From the NCBI GenBank assembly GCA_029532415.1, contig JAQOTA010000013.1:120645-184644 (forward strand): a stretch of DNA of 64,000 nucleotides, read 5' to 3'. The notes below the pieces were generated by a model. It was not told where the DNA came from. It saw only the letters and a list, made by a program, of their open reading frames with translations, and did not search any database. Positions 11,349-20,515 of the stretch are shown here, in pieces. The translations under genes were made by a program, and so were the position numbers. Numbering within the stretch: position 1 is the stretch's first letter; the number at the start of each line of letters is the position of its first letter. This stretch comes from Marasmius tenuissimus (Eukaryota > Basidiomycota > Agaricomycetes > Agaricales > Marasmiaceae).

Positions 11349-12764
11349 GGTTGGAATGCGCAGTGAGAGTGTGCCTTTCCAATGGTTGCGTTAAGTACAG
11401 AACAAGGTTCCGAAAAAACACACGACAAAGTAACCTAGAAGAGAATGTGACCATACCATATGATGTGCGTGGTTCTTCCGAGTCACTTGCGGCCCGTCTC
11501 CCATCTACATCAAGATCGAGCGTTTTCACTGGTTAGAGACGCGCGATAGGACATAGATAGACCCGCTCCTTCATACTTGCGAGGAGAAAAAGGCGCTGGC
11601 GATCAGTGCTTGGATCCGTACCCAAGACGTTGCCGTATTTTCTGCGAAGGCCCTTGGAGACGAGCCAGTGGAAATAAGCGACGAGCACACTCACCGGTTC
11701 AGGGTGATTCATCCACATGGACATTGCACACTCCAGGGACCAGTTCGTACCTTCTGTGTTTGGCCGCCGAAGGTAGAACGGGCAACACAGGCGGAATTTT
11801 CGGGACGCAGTGAATCCGTTGACCGTTTTCTCAGGAGAATCAAGGACCGAGCTGCTGAGGATTAGATAAGATACGACTTTCGGGAAAAACAGAATGAGTT
11901 ACTGACTTGCAGTTGAGACCTAGATAGTACTTAGAAACGACATGGTAGTCGGAGGGAGAGGATCGGTTCGGACCGGTCATCGGCATGTTGTTGGTGCTCA
12001 CTCAGCGCTGAGCGCTGAGTAAGCACTGAGTACCGAGTCAGTAGCGCCCGGACCCGGACCGGCAACCTCTCCCCAAACCACCATGATGATGCCAGCCAGG
12101 TTCATTTCTGGTTCGTTCTGTTCAACACAGCTCGAGAAAGAGATGTTGGCCTGGATCATTTTCTAATTCCCCGAGTCGACGATCTCTTGAACCACCGTGC
12201 TATACCAAATGTGGCCTCATGTCAAACCCGCTCAAAGTCGGCGCTGGAATTGAATTTCTTCCCTGCAGTCATCATCTGATGAGTAGCCTCTTGAGGAGCC
12301 GGGAGTCGAATCATATGTACGATCGCTCTCAATTGATCGATAGTCGTTGAACCATTCAGAATCTGCCTCTCTTTTCGCACTTCGGCGAAGACAGCAGGCT
12401 TGAAAAGCTGTCGATTCCCAGACTGACATACATTGAATCTTCAAGCTTTTTGTCTCAGGGGGATCTCATAGCTTCCCAGTACTACTAGTGAATAGGACTA
12501 TTAGGACTGGTCAGAGTTCGACGGGGGCGGTTACTGCGGCAGTGCGGCTTGACGTTGTCTTCCCGATTTGTGCCACGATGCAAACAGGTTGCTATTGACA
12601 GGTAACGCTCATAACGGGACCACCACCACCAACGATCGTATACCCCACTAAAGGCATATACACCGACTGGATGAGTATTTATCATACCATTTCACCAGTG
12701 ACATCTCAGTGACTTCGCTGCCGCGTTAGAGAACCGATCTCAAAGCCATCTCAGAGTTGAAAGG
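11349..12764. other. Intergenic region with a short palindromic cluster
   Basis: No gene is supported. Around 12,000-12,045 there is a compact cluster of related words: CTCAGCGCTGAG (a perfect 12-bp palindrome) followed by CGCTGAGT, CACTGAGT and CCGAGTCAG. It may be a cluster of protein-binding sites or a small tandem decay product. The 5' side near 11,349 should hold the carboxylesterase promoter. Confidence 0.35.
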
Positions 12765-14528
12765 ATGGAATCCATCGGCATAGACACACCCTTTGCGCAT
12801 GTGCTCAACACAAATTACGCTCCCTCCAGCGAGGAGCAGAGAACGCTAAGGAACCTAATACGAGGGCCATAGAAAGAGATACAGAAACTAGACGAAGAAA
12901 TATCACGCCTCCAAACCAGATGACAAGCATTACAGCAATTTGTTGATCTCCACCGCGCACTTCTATCACCTTCTCGTCGTGTCGCCACGGACATTTGGAA
13001 GCTGATATTCTTCAAAAGCCTTCCCAATGACCTCGGAGTCTGCTTGCGCACGACGAAAGAGGCCCCCCTCTTGCTCACCACGATCTGCCGTCCGTGGCGG
13101 GAGATTGCTCTAAGTACACCAACATTATGGAACTCCATTCACATATATCTGCCAGTACCAGGATGACCGGAGGAAATAAACGATCACTACGTCTCGACCC
13201 TCCGTGGCAGAAAAGAAGGTCTAAAGCTTTGGTTGGACCGGTCAGGGCTCTTCCAATACATATCTCCCTCGCAACGGACTTTGGATATAGTAGTCATGAA
13301 TCCGAAACGATTTTAGCCCTCCGAACTGAATTCACGGAGTTTCTCGTCCAGTACTCCCACCGATGGAAATCGGTCGCGTTTACGGGCTTCGGGGACTTGG
13401 ATTTAGCTCCGTTCAAGAGACTGACATCGAACGGCCTCTCACGTCTAAAAAATCTAAGCAGCTGGGCTACGTGCCATTGTGACGAACAGGAGACAGATCC
13501 TACCGCCGGCGAACGGGGGAGACTCACCCCTGTTCTAGATATCATTGCTCAGGCACGGTCCGTCCGCCGGCTCGAAATGTTCAATGAACCGATATCGGAG
13601 ACAGCATTGTCGCTTCCACATCCCTGGAACAACCTTACAGACATCTCTATTTCATCCTGCGAACTGGAAAGTTCACTACCACCTGCCACAATCATGCGGA
13701 TGCTCGCAACCAGATGCCATTCGTTGGTGACGCTTTCGTTTGACTTTTAATCTTATCCTCTATCCTATGATGGGGCGATTCAACCAGCCTCTGCTTCTGC
13801 GGTTCAGTGGGCTAGGCTTCGAAACCTTCGTATGGCGTTTGATCATCTCTGGAGTCCTCATTCCTGCGACACCGACGTTCGACCCAATCGTTGTGAACAC
13901 ATTCAGGAGCGTGATTCTTCCTAATTTAGTCAGCCTCTCCATCAACTTCCCCATACCCCGCGCTCCCTACCGGGACGGCGATGATCCCAATACTTTCGCT
14001 ATCGACAAACTTCCTATCGAAGACCTTCTCCAGGATTCCCAGTCTCGTACTCACTTTGAGCTGGTATCACCTCCTCGCATCTTCAGTGCAGAAACGATCT
14101 CACGAGTCCTCAGACCACTGAAAACGCTTAAAGTTCTCAGTTTGGGACATGAGACCCTGGGGGGCCAAGCGCCTGAACGTGTGCTGAACATTGCAAGTTC
14201 TTGGAGGAGGGCTTGGTTGGAGCGAATCCTCCAAGAGCTCCTGCCACCAGACCCGGCAGACGTCACAATTGAGTCCCAGTACGGTAGATCACCAGTATGT
14301 CCCAGATTAGAGAAGTTCAGCGTGGGGTGTCTCCCGAATGAGACAGACATACTGCTCGATTTTGCAACGAAGAAACCAAACTTGACAGTAATCCGAGCCG
14401 GTTTCGGACAAGCAAATACCACGGAGACACGGCGTTTCTTGGAGTCGGAAATAGTGAAAGCCAGGGCATTACAGAAGACGAGAGGGATCGTGATAGAATG
14501 GAATAGGGACGACTGGGACGAGGGATGA
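12765..14528 (+). pseudogene. Decayed F-box-like protein gene (paralogue of the gene at 29.6 kb)
   Basis: From ATG 12765 the translation (GIDTPFAHVLNTNYAPSSEE) aligns with the intact F-box protein (GIDTPFARVLNTNYPPSTEE). It is interrupted by an in-frame TAG after RNLIRGP and a TGA after SRLQTR. The F-box stretch (LLTTICRPWREIALSTPTLWNSIHI) is recognisable. A frameshift near 13,240 moves the homology to another frame (ALPIHISLATD against CLPITVSLAAQ), and further shifts occur around 13,740-13,880. The last part (KLPIEDLLQDSQS...ASSWRRAWLERILQELL...DILLDFATKKPNL) follows the intact gene to its end. It cannot encode the full protein and is best read as a dead duplicate. Confidence 0.85.
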
Positions 14529-14585
14529 TATGGGAAGCCATAGTTAGAGAGTCCCACGTCTGGTATAATGAGCGAAGATGGCTAG

Positions 14586-14745
14586 TATTACTGACCTATT
14601 TCAATCAATTCGGATGGCACGTGACTTTCCCACGGAGATTTTTTTCGCCAAAAAATCTCATAAATCGAGAAAAAATTAATGGCGGGGTTTCCCAAAAGTG
14701 GGTGTGACGTGTGACATCCGAATTGATTGAAATAGGTCAGTATTA
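14586..14745. mobile_element. 150-bp MITE with perfect 26-bp terminal inverted repeats
   Basis: Bases 14591-14616 (starting CTGACCTATTTCAATCAATT) and 14715-14740 are exact inverted complements. The element is flanked on both sides by TATTA (14586-14590 and 14741-14745), so the target duplication is TATTA, or TA if it belongs to the Tc1/mariner type. The interior is AT-rich and noncoding. It lies about 60 bp past the end of the F-box pseudogene. Confidence 0.85.
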
Positions 14746-14924
14746 TTAGGTGTAGGCCATTGTTGTATCAAGGTCGCCCTCGAGTCAATAAATGCGACTT
14801 GCGAAGATTGCCAGTCTGAGTGACTGAACGATGACGACAACTACTGTATCACACTTCCACGCGGATGTCAAACGACCAAAAGTTAAACGTTAAACGTTGA
14901 AGCGGACTCAAAATTGAGATGTCT

Positions 14925-15108
14925 TTACTCAAAGTGGTATCCCCGAAATACTCTCATGACTTTCCTAACATTGTCCCTTTGCCACTCAGCAAGACCCAAC
15001 CGCTCATCTCCATCGTACGTGAGTGTCATGAACTGACTCAACACCAACGGTAGCTCGGTATACCCATTCACTGAACGTTCGAGCTTGCGCCGAGAATTCT
15101 CTCCCAGA
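14925..15108 (-). pseudogene. Detached 3' end of an old gene interrupted by transposons
   Basis: Read on the minus strand, one frame encodes a coding-like tail (RRKLERSVNGYTELPLVLSQ, then GLAEWQRDNVRKVMRVFRGY) with a TAA near 14925. At about 39.31-39.37 kb a related sequence (TALPLVLCQLMDD) lies only about 20 nt downstream of a segment homologous to the gene piece at 26.5-27.1 kb. This suggests the 15-kb and 27-kb pieces were once one gene, now separated by two insertions. The protein family is not recognised. Confidence 0.5.
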
Positions 15109-16830
15109 TGTCGGAAAATTCATTGCCGTCTTGTAATGCCGGCTACCCTTCTGATCGGTTATAAGGGCCGATTCGCTCCGTAAGGCTCCGTAATAGGCAC
15201 GACACCGTCATCAATGAACATACCTGGCGCCTTGCAAGCGCCCACAAGGCCTCATAAGCGACGGTTCGCAAATGGTCGTTACTACTGATATTTTAAGTAC
15301 ATGTGGTAGCATTCCAGAGAAATAATCAAGCTGCGTCAACGTTCTATAGACAGCAGACCACTTGGAAGAGCATGGGCTAGTTGATAAAGCCATTAACATA
15401 CCTAAGTTCAAGTCGGGCCCCACCTAAATACTAAATTCAGCCGTGAATATTATCCTCCGAGCTAACTAGTAACAAGCAATGTAGCATTGTGATAGTTTGG
15501 CTGGCCAAAGACCGACAAACCCTCTGGGACAAAGCATCAACTTGCAAATGATCCGAAATGAACTGGAGGTAAGTGAGGTTAGACCAGCACTTGGACTCTG
15601 GCTGAGTGCCCAGACCGGTATACCTTGAGCTTCACCGATGTGTTGTACTTTCTGAATACTGATGCCTATGGTAGCAGTCTCTCGAGAACTATTGGCGCTA
15701 CGGATATGGTTAAATTGGTTCCCTATCTACTAAGACTCCGAATAAAGATACGAGTTCACATTTCTATACGCTTTCTTCAGATATTAACCTCTAGGCTCCA
15801 GGTGCTGCCGCCGTGTTCGTTCACTCTATGTAGTATGAAAAGTACACTTAGTATCTTGGTTTTACTTTAGAATAAGTATAAGAATATAGTACTTGCCAAT
15901 TGCAGTTGGGCCTTGCTAACATCGCTTTCGGCTCTCCGGATACCTTCTAAGCAGCATCACCAGCCTCTTTTACACATCTGTTATAGATAAAAAAAAAAGT
16001 ATTATTGCAATGAGGACCCGCCGAGCAATTGCTCAAGACCACTTTACGGCGCGAGAATAAGAACAGGACCCGGAGCGTAGATTTCGATAACATCCTGAGT
16101 TGTATCGCAGTGAGTATACCTATGTGCTGTTCAAATTCCCCGGGATCTGGAGTTGCGCACACTAGTGAATGTTGGATTAGACATTGATTGACTGGGGAAG
16201 CTGTCGGGTTGCAGTGAACATTCGGAGCCTTCAACGAAGCCCCAAAAAGCTCCCAAATGACCTCTTTTACCAGCAGCAAAATTTGTGTCCGTGCAAACCA
16301 AAAGAGTGAAGTCGGTTGCGACTATAAATTCAGCATTCTAACAGCTCAATTGTTCTATGTTTCGAGCGTGGAACATCTTGATTCTATTATGCACCCAGAA
16401 ATAGGCCTCGGCCGCCGCCTCGCTGATATGCAGGCTATATGAGTACTTACATTGTAGTGATACTGATGATATGGTGGCCTGAGCGGACGTGATACGCTCT
16501 CTAAGCTCTAGTAAGATGATAGAAGTGGTAGATACCCAGTTAACATAAACCAACTTCTGTAGGTAATTAAGGTCTTATGGCCTAGTGGAAAAAAACGCCA
16601 ATCTGGCAAGGGACCTTATAAGGCTAGGGGCCGCGGGTTCGATCCCAGGGGCTTGCAGTGAATTCCCGTCGCAAGGGGCTTACGATATTGATTTTGCCTG
16701 CCTTATGAGCGGCCTGCCGCCACGCCTTGCAATAAAACGCCGTTTATTGTAAGCACTTACATTGAGTTTCATCTTATCGAGCCTTACGGCCCTCGTAAGG
16801 CCTTATCAAACCGGCAAGATTTTTCCGACA
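15109..16830. mobile_element. Candidate 1.7-kb non-autonomous TIR element
   Basis: The left end begins TGTCGGAAAATTCATTGCCG. The right end, read in reverse complement, begins TGTCGGAAAAATCTTGCCGG. The first ten bases are identical and the similarity continues with gaps, including GGGCC and GTAAGGCTC words further in. Homology with the uninterrupted relic at 39.3 kb stops near these ends, as expected for an insertion. I find no convincing target-site duplication and no transposase frame. The boundaries are plausible but unproven. Confidence 0.45.
16569..16760 (+). repeat. tRNA-derived SINE-like segment with pol III A and B boxes
   Basis: TGGCCTAGTGG (16578-16588) fits an A box. GGTTCGATCCC (16636-16646) fits a B box. 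The spacing is about 48 bp. The sequence does not fold into a clean tRNA with a matching acceptor stem, so a tRNA-derived repeat is more likely than a tRNA gene. It sits near the right end of the candidate 1.7-kb element. Confidence 0.4.
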
Positions 16831-16864
16831 GACTGAATCCGGAAACACCATGTCCCTTCCATTC

Positions 16865-17069
16865 TGTAAGGGCCACGTCCCATATCCGGTATATTTCAAA
16901 TACACGGACTTCTCTACGTATAAAAGGACTCGCTACGACTTACCTAATATTAACTTCTTTTACTCTTACCTTCACCACCTCGTGTAACCCTCTCGTAGCG
17001 CTCTCTGTAGCCAATTAAACGACTGTCTGGTTATTGAGGTCCGAAGGACCGAGTGAAGGAACCCTTTCA
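16865..17069 (+). repeat. 5' LTR of the retrotransposon
   Basis: 205 bp, TG...CA ends, identical to 26262-26466. It is preceded by the CATTC target duplication. It contains a TATAAAAG box and should drive the element's transcript. Confidence 0.93.
16919..16926 (+). promoter_or_regulatory. TATA box in the 5' LTR
   Basis: TATAAAAG lies 55 bp into the LTR. An identical copy is in the 3' LTR. It is the likely core promoter of the genomic RNA. Confidence 0.6.
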
Positions 17070-17146
17070 CATTTTTTTAACCTCAGCTTTGGCTACTCCG
17101 AAGCTCTACTCTATTCGCCACCACGCCGCTCACCACTCGAAAGACA

Positions 17147-20100
17147 GTGCAATCTGGGATCAGCGCTGCATATCGCCAGCTACCGTATCCCGACGCTCAA
17201 ATCTCTCCAATGTCTACGACCACCGTTCGAAAGACTGTTACTTCAAAATCCACGGCGATGAATGACCGAGCTAAACCTGCATTTGGCTCCTCTGCTCCTC
17301 GCACGACTGAACCATCCGCTCAGTCTCGTCAACCTACTGCTACTACGTCGACATCTAGAACGCCTCGGGCTGCCGTACGTCCTCCTCAGGAACCTACTAG
17401 CTCGACTTCGACCTCTGAACCTGTTGGTACTACGACTACCACAACTGAGGAACATCATCCTCGTACTGCCAGTCCTGATAGTCTCTTTGGCACTGGCGAC
17501 CGCTCTGACAGCACCCCTACCGTCACTGCTGAAGAAATTCTATCCGAGACCAACGCTGCTGCGTCAAGGAAGGGCAAGGCACCTATGCCCAATCGTCCTC
17601 TGGTAATAACTGGCAACAGCAACGCCCCTGGTGATCCCGAGGATTCACCTGACAGCTCGTCTGATGACGACGTTGCTAGCCTTCAAAGTATCAAGACAGT
17701 AACTTCAAATTTTGCCCGAAACCAATCTCTCGTTCGGGCTTATCATCAAACTCTACGTCGTTGCTACGTACTTCAGACCCTACGTGAGGCTGACCTTTTG
17801 AGTTATAGCACAACTCCTATAGATAATCAGCATGTATATGTTGACGAGAATGGAATGATTTACCATCAGCGAAACCCTCAGATCACGCAGCCTGAACGTC
17901 CCATTGAGGACCATGAGGTTGCTCCCTTGAGAATGATTTACCCTGAACCATTCTCCGAGCAGGACTCGATCCGCCGAACCTTCCGAACTGGATCGAGCCC
18001 TCGTAACGAGAGAAGCGATTCCCGCTCCGATACTGAGCCGCCGTATGCTAAGAAAATTCGGGCGGCCTGTGATCGACATATCTCTTCAACGAGGCATGGC
18101 CGTGGAGGTGTACGTCGGAACCCCGTTCCCCGTTCAACTGAACCACGTGAAACACCAATCCATAGGGGAGAAAGTGAGCCCCCTAGCTCTGAAACCGATC
18201 AGAGTCACCATTGTACTGGTGGCAATGGCGGACCTCCTGATGGTGGCGACGGTCCTCCTAGTGATGACCCCAACAACGGCGAACCTAGTGACGCCGAACC
18301 TCATAATTCCGAAGATGAACATAACCGGATCATCAAGAGAGAACGCTTGAGTTCAAACCCGTCAGTTCGTGGCCAACGCCCGGGTGTATTTGGACGTACC
18401 CGGTATTCATCCGCGGATCCAACTTTCAATGAAGAAGAAATCTTCCTGTACGATCCTACTCCTAAGAGTCAGGAAGAAGTCCTCCGAGCCGCTTTTAGGA
18501 TGTTTGAAAAGTTGATTGAACGTCAACTTTACATTCCGGGCTCCAGTGCACCAAACAATGCACAAAAAACCGTGATTCAGAACATACCTAAGCCTGGATA
18601 TTACTATGGAGACCAGGATTTCTTGGTATTTGATGAGTTTATTCGAGATATAGTCCGCTGGCTTAATGTTGCGAATCTCTGTGGCTCCGATGTTAGATGG
18701 AGTAACTCTAAGGGATGTTACGTGCTCACCTCCGTGGATATGTTCCGAAAGAACACTTTAGTATCATTCCTTTGTGGAGATGCTCGCCACTGGTATGTTG
18801 ACGCCATCGAGAGTGGTCTTGATGACCCAGATTCCGATGATCCACTTCACGGTCAAACCACTTTCATGCAAGTGGTTAGCGGATTATACCGCCGCTTCAT
18901 CCATGAGTCCTCTTTGACTCTTGTTACCGAAAGATATGACGATGTTGTATATACGGCTGGTAAAGGCATCAAGGGTGTATTTGCCGAACTCACCCGCTAT
19001 GCTAAGAGCATGCCTAGTCCACCCGACGTCTATTCGTTCAAAAAGAGACTTATGTTACTGGTCCCCGAAGAAATGGCCAGTGATATGCGAAAAATCCATC
19101 GCATTACGCCTGAAAACTCATCTGTCAATGACATTATGCAGGCCGCACTGCTGTGTGAACGAAGCCACAAGGCTGCCTTGTATTACAACAAGGCTCGAGA
19201 CCAAATGAAGCGTACTAAACGCCGCAGGTCTCGATCTCGGTCAAAGGACCGTAAGAGGAAGGATAACAGGAAAAACAACCGTCAGTCCTCTCGGTCTCCT
19301 TCACCTCGACGACTTCAAGTTGTTGACAATCGGAGGTATAGCGTTCGAGCGAACTCACCCCCGAGAGATAAACGCCAAGACTCTCAAAATCAAGGCCGTT
19401 TCTCACAACGCGATGGCAGAGCCCAGGATAGACAAAACTTCAATAGAAAGTTTCAGCCGTTCTACAAGAAAAAGTGGGACGGTCAGGGCGACAAAGCCAA
19501 CCAACAGAAAGGCAATAATCGCCTATTCCGAATGGTAGACTCTAACGGCAAAGGAACCACACGATTGTTCCGTATTGCTGAAGCCTCAGAAAATGAATCT
19601 GAGCACGAACCACCTGAAACCACACCTCAGGAAGCCACCCCATCAGATCACTCTTCAGAATCTGACTCTGGGAATGATACCGAAGGGACAGGCCTTATCG
19701 GTTCCCAGTATTCAAGTGATGATGCTGATGAGGAATACATGGAACGTGTAGGTTTCATGATGGACACTAGCGAATCTGAAGCTGAATACTCTTCTGAGTA
19801 TCGGAATGAGTCTTCAACTGATGATGAGTCAACCGAGGTTCTGAACCTTGATTTTGGAGAATACCTACGCTCTATAACGGTTGATACAGACGGAAATGCA
19901 CAATCCACCCTCAGACCGACTCTGGTTGCTGCAGATTCAGTTGGAACTCGCCCTCAGCGCACTCTAACAGATAACAAGTGCCTCACCGCATTCATTGATA
20001 TCAATGGGGTCAGGGCTTTCACATTGTTTGATAGTGGAAGTACTGCTGATGCAGTCAGCCCTGACTTCGCTCGGATAGCAAAGTTAGCTGTTTACCACCT

Positions 20101-20512
20101 TGAGAACCCAGTAACCTTCCAACTGGGAACCAAAGGGAGTCGATCTCGCATATCTCACGGATGCGACACCAAGTACTCCTTTGCCTCGTCGCACGAGACA
20201 GTATCCGAGGTCGGATATTTCGATGTAGCAAACATTGACCGTTATGATGCTGTAGTTGGCACCGTATTCATGCGGAGACATGGTCTTTCATTGAACTTCA
20301 GTGATAATTCAATTCGTTTGAATGGCAAGAGTATACCCACTCTTGATGAGGGGGAGGAAACCACGGAATTAGCTCGACGACACGCTAAAATCATATTGAG
20401 AGAAAGATATATTGAAAAAAGCAATAAGAGTCGAGCCCGTACCCAACAACCTCACACTGGATTGAGCGAAAAAGCCCTAGGTAAACGAAAGGCTACATCG
20501 CCCAGTCCGTGA
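17147..20512 (+). CDS. gag: Retrotransposon ORF1: Gag and aspartic protease
   Basis: 1121 codons ending in TGA. Residues 1-440 are Ser/Thr/Pro-rich and low complexity. A Gag-like helical domain follows at about 490-690 (DEFIRDIVRWLNVANLCGSD, ARHWYVDAIESGL, FMQVVSGLYRRFI). A strongly basic RS-rich tail (about 686-730) replaces the usual CCHC zinc knuckle, which I do not find. A retropepsin-type active site FDSGSTADAVSP lies near residue 961. An acidic Ser/Glu region separates the basic tail from the protease. The true start could also be ATG 17210 in the same frame. The frame continues beyond the stop straight into ORF2. Confidence 0.88.
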   Translation: MQSGISAAYRQLPYPDAQISPMSTTTVRKTVTSKSTAMNDRAKPAFGSSAPRTTEPSAQSRQPTATTSTSRTPRAAVRPPQEPTSSTSTSEPVGTTTTTTEEHHPRTASPDSLFGTGDRSDSTPTVTAEEILSETNAAASRKGKAPMPNRPLVITGNSNAPGDPEDSPDSSSDDDVASLQSIKTVTSNFARNQSLVRAYHQTLRRCYVLQTLREADLLSYSTTPIDNQHVYVDENGMIYHQRNPQITQPERPIEDHEVAPLRMIYPEPFSEQDSIRRTFRTGSSPRNERSDSRSDTEPPYAKKIRAACDRHISSTRHGRGGVRRNPVPRSTEPRETPIHRGESEPPSSETDQSHHCTGGNGGPPDGGDGPPSDDPNNGEPSDAEPHNSEDEHNRIIKRERLSSNPSVRGQRPGVFGRTRYSSADPTFNEEEIFLYDPTPKSQEEVLRAAFRMFEKLIERQLYIPGSSAPNNAQKTVIQNIPKPGYYYGDQDFLVFDEFIRDIVRWLNVANLCGSDVRWSNSKGCYVLTSVDMFRKNTLVSFLCGDARHWYVDAIESGLDDPDSDDPLHGQTTFMQVVSGLYRRFIHESSLTLVTERYDDVVYTAGKGIKGVFAELTRYAKSMPSPPDVYSFKKRLMLLVPEEMASDMRKIHRITPENSSVNDIMQAALLCERSHKAALYYNKARDQMKRTKRRRSRSRSKDRKRKDNRKNNRQSSRSPSPRRLQVVDNRRYSVRANSPPRDKRQDSQNQGRFSQRDGRAQDRQNFNRKFQPFYKKKWDGQGDKANQQKGNNRLFRMVDSNGKGTTRLFRIAEASENESEHEPPETTPQEATPSDHSSESDSGNDTEGTGLIGSQYSSDDADEEYMERVGFMMDTSESEAEYSSEYRNESSTDDESTEVLNLDFGEYLRSITVDTDGNAQSTLRPTLVAADSVGTRPQRTLTDNKCLTAFIDINGVRAFTLFDSGSTADAVSPDFARIAKLAVYHLENPVTFQLGTKGSRSRISHGCDTKYSFASSHETVSEVGYFDVANIDRYDAVVGTVFMRRHGLSLNFSDNSIRLNGKSIPTLDEGEETTELARRHAKIILRERYIEKSNKSRARTQQPHTGLSEKALGKRKATSPSP

Positions 20513-20515
20513 CTA
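20510..20515 (+). promoter_or_regulatory. In-frame UGA-CUA between Gag-protease and Pol (candidate readthrough signal)
   Basis: TGA at 20510-20512 is followed by CTA. The frame after it is open for 53 codons up to the first ATG of ORF2 (20672) and then through all of pol. UGA followed by CUA is the best-known leaky stop context in eukaryotes. Readthrough would give a Gag-Pol fusion without frameshifting. That it is used here is an inference. Confidence 0.6.

Noticed and set aside
16569..16660. A genuine tRNA gene
   Set aside because: A and B boxes are present, but the flanks cannot form an acceptor stem and the A-B region does not fold into an anticodon arm, so a tRNA-derived repeat is favoured.
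16865..17071. LTR boundaries placed two bases further right (207 bp)
   Set aside because: That placement leaves no target duplication. Ending at TTTCA gives TG...CA termini and a perfect CATTC duplication.
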